Made by a program: the position numbers and the translations under genes. From assembly GCA_029783825.1 (NCBI GenBank), contig JAREIK010002457.1, positions 235,102 through 299,101 on the forward strand: 64,000 nucleotides of DNA. Reading direction: 5' to 3'. A model generated the notes under the pieces. The model was not told where the DNA came from and did not search any database. It worked only from the letters and a program-made list of their open reading frames with translations. Shown piece after piece: positions 50,581 to 63,277 of the stretch. The stretch comes from Sapria himalayana. Taxonomy: Eukaryota; Streptophyta; Magnoliopsida; Malpighiales; Rafflesiaceae. Within the stretch, counting starts at the first letter, position 1, and each line of letters starts with the position of its first letter.

Positions 50581-52910
50581 AACTGCTACACCACACACAT
50601 ATAGCGATGGACCACAATACACACGTGCACATATTCTTGTCCATTTTGGTGTAGCATTTAGAGGGGCCAGCAAGTCCTGGAAGTAGCCAAAAGTATGGGC
50701 CACCAGCTTCTAGAGGGCCACACTAGCAAGCAGGGATGATAACAATCAGAGAAGTGATGAGACCGAGCAAAGGGGTCAGGAGTAAACCCAGGAGTAGCTA
50801 GGAGTGGGTCCCACTAGCACTATCAGGCAGCATAGATGCCACCCAACCGTCGCCCAACAGGAGTAGTGGGTAATCAATGATTAATTGGAGAGCCGGAAAA
50901 ATCCGAAGCATCACCAAGCAGGGCCAGTAAGCAATGGAGTCCAGACCAGCCACACGGGAGCGAAAGATTCAAACTTATAGTTTATGTTTGATGTCGTATT
51001 TGTATTTTGTACTTTGTAGGCACCATGTACTTGTAGAGACGGATCATGACATAATTACACACACAATCTTGTCTGTTCTCTATGTAGCATGCAATGAGGG
51101 CAATCGGACCCATGAGTATCTCTAAGTGGGGCCCACTAATGCATTTTGTAAATACACATTAGGCGATGCTACACTCCCGGGAGTAGAAGACCCATCTTTA
51201 TAGCATTTTGTAATTTTACTTGTATTCTAGCTTGGTTGTACGCGGAGATAATTAGACTATTAGATGGACCTCATCACACATGCACACAGATGCATGCATA
51301 TTTTTTGATTTTTGTCGGTGCAACAAACAGCCACTTCTTTGAGCTCAAGGAGGAAGCATTATAACCCAAGAGATCCTCTTTTGAGGATCATTGGAGCAAA
51401 AGAATGTGGAATTTAGAGGTGAGAATGAATAGACAAAGTGTCGTAGATATGGACTTGTTGATTTATGAGTATTCAGTTTTACATGCATTCCAATGCATAG
51501 CAATTACATAGGAAAACGCTTGATGCTGCATGCCACACACATGCATAATCTTATAATTTCATAGTTTTAAAATGGTGCATCATTAAGGTTCCTCCAAAAG
51601 GTTTGGACAAATCACAATGGAAGGGACACAATTCACATAATGACTCAACGTCAACTCTGAAGTCCGGGAATGCCATGTGATTTTAGTTGTATTCGTACGC
51701 TTGGAATTATTCGGCATTATGTTTTTTTATGTATTTTATGCATAGAATCATTAAGGTGCATAGTATTTGGTGGGCTGGCCTAAATTAGTCATCTTTTTAG
51801 TCTATTGTAAGTTGTGTTCCTAAATGATAAATAAAGCATGTATTTTACAAAAAAAAAACCATAAACCCTAAACTTTAAATCCTAAACATTAAACCATTAA
51901 CTATACCCCTAACCCATAAACCCTAAATCCTAAATCTCATGTTTTGCACTTTTATAATCAAATGACTAAGTGTTAAATTTAAATTGAAATTCACAACTTT
52001 TAGGAATGTCACAGATTTATCTTTTTGTATATGGAACGCAAAGTCATGACTCAAGGGGTGAGTTATGGATTCAGTCTTTTTCTTGCTTTAGATTATTGTA
52101 GCATTAGCAATGGTCATGATTGTATATTTTGTCTCTAGAACACATAATCATAACGATGAGAATATGCCATAACTTGTGTCTCTCTGGTGAACATATTGTT
52201 ATGGCACTAATAATGATTATGACTACATATTTATTCATTATAATACTGGGTTACAGTATTGGATATGACCATAGCATGTGCTTTTTATCTATATATTGCA
52301 AATTCATTGCACTAGGAATGATTGTAACTTTGGACATTCCTCAAGAGCAAAAGTCATGACCCTAGAAATAGTTAAAGCTCGAGTACTACTCCTTATAACT
52401 TTCTATAGCTAAAATTCTTGGGATTGGAAATATGAGTATGGCGTTTTACTTTGATTTGTGACCTCAAGTGTCAATATGCAAGACTAATATTTTGAGCAAT
52501 AATTAAAACCTTTTATACATTTGAATATGATTCATTTACAAATTTTTGGGTATTGTGAGCTTGTATACATAACTCATTTAATATAAAAAGAACGAAATGA
52601 TACTTTTCATATCCATGAGGATATAAAAAAAAGCCTTAGACATGCCAATAAAATAAATTTTTTGATTCTTGATTGAAAAAGAGCCCATACTTCTTGACAT
52701 GCTCAAACTGCCCTGGGGCTAGTTTGTTCTAAGAGGCTACAAGGTGGTTATTTTTTTAGAGGTGAACTATGTTTTAAAAAAATTACTTTGAGTGTGTGCA
52801 TGAAAGATATTTTATAAGAAATTACAATAATCAATATAAATAGCATCCTCAACAACTTTGGTTTAGTCTGTTAGCGTACATGAGTCAAATTACCTTTGAT
52901 AGCCCAGTGA
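50581..52910. other. GC-richer low-copy block, copy 2 (2.33 kb)
   Basis: Same orientation as 22,411-24,770. It keeps about 130 bp after the telomere-like run (about 51,910-52,035, including CATGTTTTGCACTTTTA) that copy 1 lacks. Relative to copy 1 it lacks about 28 bp near 52,851 and about 202 bp at its right end, where CCCAGTGA is joined directly to GACAGATTTA. Satellite on both sides is also paralogous to that around copy 1, so the block was copied together with its surroundings. The ATG frame at 50,934-51,125 is frame-shifted in copy 1, and the TTG-initiated frame at 52,120-52,359 has in-frame stops there, which argues against either being a gene. Confidence 0.75.
51862..51940 (+). repeat. 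Telomere-like CCCTAAA run, better preserved copy
   Basis: Contains AAACCCTAAACTTTAAATCC, and further on CCCATAAACCCTAAATCC. At least three exact CCCTAAA words lie directly after the A tract of the low-copy block. This may be an interstitial telomere-like insertion or simple-sequence drift. Confidence 0.5.
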
Positions 52911-53730
52911 GACAGATTTAATTTAAATTAAATCGGTATATCCTAAATAATAAAAAATAAATCTCATTTTTTTTAATTTTAATTTTAAATATTCAAATTT
53001 AATTATTTATTTGTTTATTTTTATATAAATATTAATTACAAAATAAATTATGAGTTACACAAATATAATTTATATAAATTATTTTTCATCAAAATAATAT
53101 AGATAAACTTTTTAAAAGAAAAAAAAATTTCAAAACAAAAAATTATTATATAGTAATATATTTTGCTTTGCTTCTGAATCATTTTAGGTTTTTTAATTAT
53201 ATTATAATTGATATCCATCTTATTAATAATAGATTATTAATTTATTTTTTGATCATTATTAGAATATTTATCACTAAAATTGTTTATATTGAATTTATAT
53301 GATATATAAATATAATGATTTTTATAACTTATTATTGAATTCGCTTTTGAAAAAATTTAAAAATTATTATCTTTTCAAAGGTTATAACTTTTGAAAATAT
53401 AAAAAAATAATAAAAATAAATTTTTTGTTATTTTATTTTTTAAATAAAATCTATAAACCAAAATATGCACACACAATTAAATCAGTTTACTCCTATACCC
53501 CGTAATACCTAAATACATAAACCATTAAACCACTATATAATACGTAATAATTTATAAATCTAATTTTTATTTCTATTTATTATAATGTTAAATATTCATT
53601 TAATTATTTATTAATTTATTTTTATAGAATTATTTATTACAAAATAAATTATGAGTAATACAAATATAATTTTAATAATTTATTTTTAATCAAAAATAAT
53701 ATATATGCTTATAAAAGAATTAATACTAAC

Positions 53731-53775
53731 TAATTTAAATAATTTAAAAATAAATTATTTTTAAATAATTTAAAT
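53731..53775. repeat. Imperfect hairpin at a truncated A unit
   Basis: Two arms of about 20 bases (TTTAAATAATTTAAAAATAA and its near complement) are flanked by near-identical TTAATACTAACTAATTT and TTAATACTCACTAATTT. The A unit that should lie here has lost its tag, palindrome and spacer, so the hairpin with its flanking repeats marks the scar of a deletion. Confidence 0.6.
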
Positions 53776-54578
53776 GATTAATACTCACTAATTTTTTTAT
53801 TATTTTATTGTTTAGATAAACCCTATAAACCACTAAATGCCTAAAAACATAAATCGCTAAATTTTCAAATTAAAAAACTTCTAAATACATAAACCATTAA
53901 ACTGGTATACATTAATAATAAATCATAAATATCATTTTAATTTTTATTCAGTATTATTTAATAATTTTATATTAATTATTTATCAGTTTATTTTTATAGA
54001 AATATTAATTACAAAATAAATTATTAGTGAGACAGATATAATTAAAATTAAACTGGTATACCCTAAATAATAATTAATAAATCTCATTTTTTTATTATAA
54101 TTTTAAATATTCATTTTAATTATTTATTTGTTTATTTTTATATAAATATTAATTACAAAATAAATTATGAGTTACGCAAATATAATTTATATAACTTATT
54201 TTTAATCAAAAAATATATATAAACTTTTTTAAAATAAAAAAAAATTCAAAACAAAAAATTATTATATTGTAATATATTTTTCTTTGCATTTGAATTATTT
54301 TAGGTTTTGTAATTATATTTTAATTGATATCCATCTTATTAATAATAGATTATTTATTTATTTTTTGATCATTATTATAATATTTATCAATAAAATTGGT
54401 TATATTGAATTTATATGATATATAAATATAATGATTATTATAACTAAATATTGTATGCACTTTTGAAAAAAATCTAAAAATTATTATATTTTCAAAGGTT
54501 ATAACCTTAAAAAATGAGAAAAAATAATAAAAATAATTTTTTTATATTTCATTTTTTAAATAAAAACTATAGATCATT

Positions 54579-54709
54579 AAATCACGCAACCCCTAAATAC
54601 ATAAACCTTTTAACAACTATATGATATATAAATATAATGCTTACTTTCTTATATCAGTAAGCTCATAAATCACGCAACCCCTAAATACATAAACCTTTTA
54701 ACAACTATA
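54579..54709 (-). repeat. 43 bp exact duplication, offset 88
   Basis: 54,579-54,621 and 54,667-54,709 are identical (beginning AAATCACGCAACCCCTAAAT). The piece is the left part of an octamer run. It is a young event judged by the perfect identity. Confidence 0.85.
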
Positions 54710-55915
54710 CACTACTTAATAAATTATTAGTGAGACGGATCTAATTTAAATTAAACCTGTATCCCTAAATAATAAATAATAAATAATAAATATCATTTTT
54801 TTGATTATAATTTTAAATATTCATTTTAATTATTTATTTTTTTATTTATATATAAATATTAATTACAAAATAAATTATGAGTTGGACAAATATAATTTAT
54901 ATAAATTATTATTCATCAAAAAAATATAGATAAACTTATTAAAAAAAAAAATTAAAAACAAAAAATTATTATATAATAATATAATATGCTTTGTTTCTGA
55001 ATCATTATTGGTTTTGTAATTATATTTTAATTGATATATATCTTATTAATAATAGATTATTAATTTATTTTTTGATCATTATTAGAATATTTATCAATAA
55101 AATTATTTATATTGAATTTATATGATATTTAAATATAATGATTATTATAAGCAAATATTGAATTCGCTTTTGAAAAAGATTTTAAAATTATTATATTTTC
55201 AAAGGTTATAAGCTTTCAAAATGTGAAAAAATAAAAAAAAATATTTTTTTTGATATTTCATTGTTTAAATAAAACCTATACCCCACTAAATGCCAAAACA
55301 CTTAAATCAATAACTCCTAAATCTTAAAAACCCTAAATAATAAATAATAATCCTTTTAAACCAGTAACCCTAATTAATAAATAATAATCATTTTAAACCG
55401 GTAACCCTAAATAATAAATAATAAATCTCAATATTTTTTTTTCATTATAATTTTAAATATTCATTTTAATTATTTATTTGTTTATTTTTATATAAATATT
55501 AATTACAAAATAAATTATGAGTTAGACAAATACAATTTATATAAATTATTTTTCATTAAAATAAAAATAATTTATTTTAAAAGAAAAAAAAATTTCAAAA
55601 CAACAAATTATTATATAGTAATATATTTTGCTTTCTTCTGAATCATTTTTATATAGTAATATATTTTTTATCTAAATATTATTATTTAGTAATATATTTT
55701 GATTTGATTTTGAATCATTGTGTTATATAAATATATTTTAATTATTATTTATATTATTAATATTAGTTTATTAATTTAATTTTTGTTCATTATTATAATA
55801 TCTATCCTTAAAATTGTTAATATTGAATTTATAAGATATATAATTAGTATGTTTAATATAATTATACAAAGTATTCACATTTCAAAAAATTTTAAAAATT
55901 ATTTGTGTTATGTAA

Positions 55916-55916
<1 letters not shown>

Positions 55917-55946
<30 letters not shown>
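55917..55946. repeat. (AT)n tract at orientation switch
   Basis: Thirty bases of pure AT alternation. To the left, monomers are reversed. To the right, they read forward again, starting at TTTGTCTAACTCAATT. Just left of the tract is TGTGTTATGTAAATATA, a copy of the H-type tag that does not belong at this place of the unit. Confidence 0.85.
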
Positions 55947-57006
55947 TTGTCTAACTCAATTTATTTTGTAATTAATTTTTATATATAAATAAACAAATAA
56001 ATAATTATAATGAATATTTAAAATTATAATGAAAAAAAATAAGATTTATTATTTATTATTTAGGGAATCTAGTTTAATTTAAATTAAATCTGTCTCTCTA
56101 ATAATTTATTTTGTAATTAATATTTCTATAAAAATAAACTGATAAATAATTAAAATAAAAATTTAAAATTATACTGATTAAAAATTAATATGAGATTTAT
56201 TATATTTTATTAAGGTATACCAGTTTAATGGTTTAAGTATTTAGAGGTTTTGTCGTTCAGGAGTTTTGCAATTTATGTTTTTAGGCTTTTAGTTGTTTAT
56301 TGGTTTTTATTAAAAAATAAAATAACAAAAAATATATTTTTATTATTTTTTGATATTTTCAAAGGTTATAACCTTTCAAAATATAATAATTTTTAAATTT
56401 TTTTATAAATTGAATACAATCTTTTGTTATAATAATCATTATATTTATATATCATATAAATTCAATATTATAATAAATAAAAATAAAAATTAGATTTATT
56501 AATTATTAAGTAGTATATAGAAGTTTAATGGTTTATATATTTAGGCATTACGGGGTTTATACGTTTACTGATTTAACTGTGTATGCATTTAGTGGTTTAT
56601 AGTTTTTATTTAAAAAATAAAATAAAAAAAATTATTTTTATTATTTTTTTATATTATCAATGGTTATAACCTTTGAAAATATAATAATTTTTAACTTTTT
56701 TTCAAAAAGTGAATAAATATTTATTAATAATAATAATAATTATATATCATATGAATTCAATATAAACAATTTTATTGATAGATATTCTAATAATTATCAA
56801 AAAATAAATTAACAATCTATTATGAATAACATTGATATTACTTAAAATATAATATCAAAACATTAAATGATTCAAAAGCAAAACAAAATATATTACTTAA
56901 TAATAATAATTTGTTATTAAATTTTTATTCTTTTTATAAGCTTATCTATTTTTTGATGAAAAATTAATTTTATAAATTATATTTTTAACTCATAATTTAT
57001 TTTATA

Positions 57007-57037
<31 letters not shown>

Positions 57038-57935
57038 CTAAACTATCAAAATAAATTTTTTAAATTATAATGAAAACAAATAAAAATGAGATTTATTAAT
57101 TATTATTTAGGTTATACCGGTTTAAAGGATTATCTATATACAGGTATCGGGATTTTGTAGTTTAGTGATTTATGTTTTTAAGCATTTAGTGGTGTATAGG
57201 TTTTATTTAAAGAATAAAATAAAAAAATATATTTTTTTTTATTTTTTCACTTGTTAAAAGCTTATAATCTTTGAAAATACAATAATATTAAAATTTTTTT
57301 CAAAAGTGAATATAATATTTAGTTATAATAATTATTGAATATATATATCATATAAATTCAATATAAATATTTTTATTGATAAATATAATAATAATAATAA
57401 TAATAAAATTATTTAATAATATATTATTAATAAGTTAGATATCAATTAAAATATAATTACAAAACCTAAAATGATTCAGAAACAAAGCAAAATATATTAC
57501 TATATAAAAATTTTTTGTTTTTAGTTTTTTTCTTCTTTTAATTAGTTTATCTATATTTTTTTGTTGAAAAATAATTTATATAAATTAAATTTGTTTAACT
57601 TATACTTTATTTTGTAATTAATATTTATATAAAACTAAACAAATAAATAATTAAAATGAATATTTAAAATTATAATGAAAAATAGATGAGATTTATTATT
57701 TATTATTTGGAGTATACCAGTTTAATTTAAATTATATCTGTCTGACTAATAATTATTTTTCTAATTAATATTTCTATAAAAATAAACTGATAAATAATTA
57801 AAATAAAAATTTACAATTATACTTAATAAAAATTAAATTGAGATTTATGATTTATTATTAATGTATACCAATTTAATGGTTTAAGTATTTAAAGGTTTTA
57901 TCGTTTAGGAGTTTAGCAATTTATGTTTTTCGGAA

Positions 57936-58031
57936 TTTAGTGGTTTATAGGTTTTATTTAAATAATGATATAACCTTTGAAAATTAAATTTAGTGGTTTA
58001 TAGGTTTTATTTAGTGGTTTATAGGTTTTAT
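57936..58031 (+). repeat. Triplicated octamer-run end
   Basis: TTTAGTGGTTTATAGG followed by TTTTAT occurs at about 57,936, 57,989 and 58,010. The first two copies are separated by a stray palindrome right arm (AACCTTTGAAAAT). This points to replication slippage or repair copying in this unit. Confidence 0.8.
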
Positions 58032-61000
58032 CTAAAATTAAATTTATTTTTATATTTTTTCAAAATTTCAAAATTTATAACCTTTGAAAATATAATAATA
58101 TTTAAAATTTTTTAAAATGTGAATACAATATTTAGTAATTTTAATACTAATAATTATATACCATATAAATTCAATATAAACAATTTTATTGATAGATAAT
58201 ATAATAATGATCAAAAATTAAATTAATAAACTATTAATAATAAAATAGATATTAATTACAAAAATATTTACAATACCCAAATCGATTCAAGATTAAACTA
58301 AAATATATTACTGAATAATAATTTTTAATTTTTAAATTTTTACTTCTTTTATAAGCGTCTATATTTTTTTGATTAAAAATAAATTATTTAAATTATATTT
58401 GTCGCACTCATAATTTATTTTGGAATAAATATTTTATAAAAATAAACTAATAAATAATAAAATCAATATTTAAAATTATAATAAATAAAATAAAAATTAG
58501 ATTTATTAATTATTAAGTAGTATATAGTGGTTTAATGGTTTATGTATTTAGTAGTTTACTAATTTAACTATATATGCATTTAGTGGTTTATATGTTTTAT
58601 TTAAAAAATAAAATAACAAAAAATTTATTTTGTTATTTTTTGATATTTTCAAAGGTTATAACCTTTAAAAATATAAAAATTTTAAAACTTTTTACAAAAG
58701 TGAATACAATATTTTGTTATAATAATTATTAAATATATATATCATATAAATTCAATATAAACATTTTTATTGATAAATAATCTAATAATGATTAAAAAAC
58801 AAATTAATAATCTATTATTAATAAGTTAGATATCAATTAAAATGTAATTACAAATCCTAAAATGATTCAGAAACAAAGCAAAATATATTACTATATAATA
58901 TTTTTTTGTTTTTAATTTTTTTCTTCTTTTATTAAGTTTATCTATATTAATTTTTGTTGAAAAATAATTTATATAAATAATATTTGTATAACTTATAATT
59001 TATTTGGTAATTAATATTTATATAAAAATTAACAAATAAATAATTAAAATGAATATTTAAAATTATAAAGAAAAAAATAAAATGAGATTTATTATTTATT
59101 ATTTAAGATATACATGTTTAAAAATTTATCTATTTAGGGTTTAGAGATTAAAAAGTTACTAATTTAAGTATTTAGGCATTTAATCGTTTATACGTTTTAT
59201 TCAAACAATGAAATAACAAAAAAATTAATTTTTGATATTTTTTGAAATTTTCAAAGGTTATAACATTTGAAAATATAATAATTTTAAAATTTTTATAATT
59301 TGTGAATACTATATTTATTAATAATAAATATTATAACTATATATATTATAAACTAAATATAAACAATTTTATTGATAGATATTATATCAATTATCAAAAA
59401 TAAATTAATTAACTATTATAATTTGCTAGATATAAATTAAAATATAATTAAAAAAACTAAAATGATTCAAAATCAAAGTAAAATTTATTACGAAATAATA
59501 ATTTTATTTTTAGTTTTTGCATCATTTTATTAGCTTATATATTTTTTTGATGAAAAATATATTATTTAAATTATAGGAGTTTATAGATTTATGTATTTAG
59601 GTATTTAATGGTTTATAAGTTTTATTTAAACAATGATATAACAAAAAATTTATTTTTGTTATTTTTTCTCATTTTTAAAGGTTATAAACTTGGAAAATAT
59701 AATAATTTTTAATTTTTTTTATATGTGAATACTATATAGTGTTATGATAATCTTAATAATTATATATCATGTAAATTTAATATAAATCATTATATTGAAA
59801 TATAATATATTAATGATAAAAAAAATAATAAACTATTATTAATAAGATAGATATTATTTTAAATATATTTGCAAAACATAAATTTATTTAAAATCAAAGT
59901 AAAATATTTTAAAAAATAATACTTTCTTTGATGTTTTGCTTCTTTTTATAAGTTTATATTTTTTTGTTATTAAAAGTAAATTATTTAAATTATATTTGTC
60001 CTCCTCATAATTTATTTTTAATTTATAATTCTATAAAAATAAACTAATAAATAATTAAAAATGAATATTTAAAATTATAATGAATACAAATAAAATAGCA
60101 ATTTATTATTTATTATTTAGGATATACTAGTATAATGGTTTAAGTCTTTAAGTGTTTTGGGGTTTAGTGATTTAATTCTTTAGACCTTAAGTGATTTATT
60201 ATTTTTATTTAAAGAATGATAAAATAAAAAATTTAATTTTTTGATTTTTTTTTAATTTTTGAAGGTTATAACCTTTCAAAATATAATAATTATTAATTTT
60301 TTTAAATGTGAATATAATTATATCATAATAACCTTTCAATATAATAATAAAATTATTAATATAGAGTTTACATTAATAATTATATATAATGTAAACTCAA
60401 TATTAATAATTTTATTAATAGATATTATAATAATGATCAATAAAAAATTAAATAACATTTATTAATAAGAATGATATAAATTAAAATATAATTGCAAAAT
60501 CTAAAATGATTCAAAATAAAAATAAAATATATTACTAAATAATAAATTTTTGTATTTAAAATTTTGCCTCTTTTTATAAGGATGTATATTTTTTTTGATG
60601 AAAAATAAATTATTTAAATTAGATCTATCTCACTAATAATTTATTTTGTATTTAATATTTCTATAAAAATAAATTTATAAATAATTAAAAAAAAATTAAA
60701 ATAATACTTAATAAAATTTAAATTGAGATTTATGATTTTTTATTAATGTACACCTCTTTAATGGTTTAAGTATTTAGAGGTTTTGTCATTTAGGAGTTTA
60801 GCAAATAATGTTTTTAGGCATTTAGTGGTTTATAGGTTTTATTTAAACAATAAAATAACAAAAAAAAATTTCTAATTTTTTGTCATTTTCATAGGTTATA
60901 TAACCTTTGAAAATATAATAATATTAAAAAATTTTTGAAATGTGAATACAATATTTAGTTATAATAATTTTAATAATTATATATCATATAAATTTAATAT

Positions 61001-61482
61001 AAACAATTTTATTGGTAGATATTATAAAAATGATCAAAAATTAAATAATAAACTATTAATAATAAGATAGATATTAATTAAAAAATATTTACAAAACCCA
61101 AATTGATTCAAAATTAAAGTAAAATATATTACTGGATAATAATTTTTAATTTTTAAAATTCTACTTATTTTATAAGCATATATTTTATTTGATTATAAAT
61201 AAATTAATTAAAATATATATGTCGCACTCATAATTTAATTTGTAATAAATAATTTTATAAAACTAAACTAATAAATAATTAAAATTAATATTTAAAATTA
61301 TAATAAATAGAAATAAAAATTAAATTTATTAATTATTAAGTAGTTTATAGCAGTTTAATGGTTTATGTATTTAGGCATTATGAGGTTTAGGAGTTTACTG
61401 ATTTTACTGTGTATGCATTTAGTGGTTTATAGGTTTTATTATAAAAATATAATAATAAAAAATTTATTTTTTTTATTTTTTG

Positions 61483-61514
61483 ATATTTTCAAAGGTTATA
61501 ACCTTTGAAAATAT
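61483..61514. repeat. Monomer palindrome, 32 bp perfect copy
   Basis: Centre between 61,498 and 61,499. It is the paralogue of the palindrome at 9631-9666, displaced by 51,850 bp, and has lost the outermost pairs of that copy. Confidence 0.9.
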
Positions 61515-63172
61515 AATAATTTTTAAATTTTTTTTAAATGTGAATACAATTTTTAGTTATTATATTCATTATATTTATTTATCATATAAATTCAATATAA
61601 ACAATCTTATTGATAAATATTCTAATAATGATCCAAAAATAAATTAATAATCTATTATTAATAAGATAGATATCCATTAAAATATAATTACAAAACCTAA
61701 AATGATTTAGAAGAAAAGCAAAATATATTAGTATATAATAATTTTTTTATTTTTTTTGTCTTTTAAAAAGATTATCAATAATTTTTAGATGAAAATAATT
61801 TATATAAATTATATTTGCCTAACTCAATCTATTTTGTAATTAATATATATATAAAAATAAACAAATAAATAATTAAAATGAATATTTAAAATTATAATGA
61901 AAAATAAATTAGATTTATTATTTATTATTTATGGATACCGGTTTAATTTAAATTAGATATGTCTCACTAATAATTTATTTTGTAATTAATATTTCTATAA
62001 AATAAATTTATAAATAATTAAAATAAAATTTAAAATTATACTGAATAAAATTTATAATGAGATTTATTATTTATTATTAATGAATACCAGTTTAATGATT
62101 TAAGTATTTAAAGGTTTTTTCGTTAGGAGTTTAGCGATTTATGTTTTTATGCTTTTAGTGGTTTATAGGTTTTATTTAAAAAATAAAACAAAAAAAATAT
62201 CTATAATTTTTTATCATTTTCATAGTTATAACATTTGAAAATATAATAATATTTAAAATTTTTTGAAATTTTAATACAATATTTTATTATGATAATATTA
62301 ATAATTCTATATTATATAAATTTAATATACATAATTTTATTGATAGATATTATAATAATGATCAAAATTAAATTTATAAACAATTAATATTAAGATAGAT
62401 AATAATTAGAAAATATTTACAAAACTCAAATGATTCAAAATTAAAGAAACTTATATTACTTGATAATAATTTTTAATTTTTAAATTTATACTTCTTTTAT
62501 AAGCGTATATTTTTATTAGATAAATAATATATTATTTAAATTATATTTGTCTCACTCATAATTTATTTTGTAATAAATATTTCTAAATAAATACACTAAT
62601 AAATAATTAAAATGAATATTTAAAAATATAATAAATAGCAATAAAAATTAGATTAATTAATTATTAGGTAGTATTTAGCAGTTAAATGGTTTATCTATTT
62701 AGGTATTACAGGGTTTAGAAGTTTACTGATTTAACTTTATATGCATTTAGTAGGGCTGCTCAAGGGACTCGGAGATTCTCCACCCTACATGAACCCTTGT
62801 CCCGAGAGAATCGGGACTGAGAAAATCCGTTGACTTTGACTTTTCCCGTCCCGTTCTGTCAGGTATTTTTTCTTTTGGGATGGTTCCGGAGCTTGAGCAA
62901 TATCAATCCCGAGAACCATCCCGTCTAAAAAAACCTATACTAGAACCATGAATATATATATATATATATAACATGAAGATGCCATCAATTCAACTAATGC
63001 CCAACCAATTCCAACGCTCCTATTGCTCTTCCGAAGAGTTCTAGGCCACCTCACGCCGTTCCAGCCGTGTTCAAGTAGGTCCAGCCCTTGTCCGTCGCAC
63101 TTTTGGTTGCCTCCACTGTGTCTCAGAAGCCACCAACCTTTTGGTTTGTTTTTCTGAAGAGAATTGAGTGAT

Positions 63173-63195
63173 TAATTATTATTATTATTATTATT
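63173..63195. repeat. (ATT)n microsatellite in hAT leader
   Basis: About seven ATT units between GAATTGAGTGATTA and GGTCTCAGTCAG, in the untranslated region ahead of the transposase pseudogene. Confidence 0.9.
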
Positions 63196-63277
63196 GGTCT
63201 CAGTCAGTTTTGTAGAGGTTGCTCGTTTGAAATATTTATATGTATTTATGCTTATCATATCATATTAATTAATAGCA

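Larger units (their letters stand above)
52911..55916 (-). repeat. Satellite array, reversed orientation, right end
   Basis: Monomer tags: B (53,190), a truncated A unit (53,700-53,900), B (54,290), B (55,000), a truncated B (55,640), H (55,700). It pairs with 24,860-26,900 at offsets falling from 28,055 to 27,830 because of deletions. 55,331-55,427 repeats a pre-octamer piece (AAACC.GTAACCCTAA) two to three times. The segment stops at AAAAATTATT, ten bases before the palindrome would begin, followed by TGTGTTATGTAAATATA and the AT tract. A 62-codon frame at 55,783-55,971 runs across that joint and is not a gene. Confidence 0.9.
55947..62750 (+). repeat. Satellite array, forward orientation, right segment
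   Basis: After partial B/A units (55,950-56,490), monomer tags are K (56,870), B (57,470), A (58,280), B (58,860), C (59,460), D (59,880), E (60,500), A (61,110), B (61,700), A (62,430). Compared with 1-10,912 it follows the same order but lacks several units between B and C and between D and E. From 59,640 on it is the partner of 7840-10,912. A pure AT tract lies at 57,010-57,037. 57,936-58,031 holds three copies of TTTAGTGGTTTATAGG, showing slippage inside the octamer region. No gene is visible; the 68-codon frame at 60,259-60,465 is low-complexity satellite. Confidence 0.92.

Noticed and set aside
50934..51125. 63-codon ATG frame in block copy 2
   Set aside because: Copy 1 has a one-base difference right after the ATG codons (GAGTCAGAC against GAGTCCAGA) that shifts the frame, so coding is not conserved.
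52120..52359. 79-codon open frame in block copy 2
   Set aside because: It starts at TTG and the aligned part of copy 1 (about 23,840-24,080) has in-frame stops. There is no recognisable domain.
1..62750. TATA boxes, AATAAA signals and yeast ARS-like words scattered through the array
   Set aside because: In sequence this AT-rich such words occur by chance at high frequency and none is tied to a transcript or gene.
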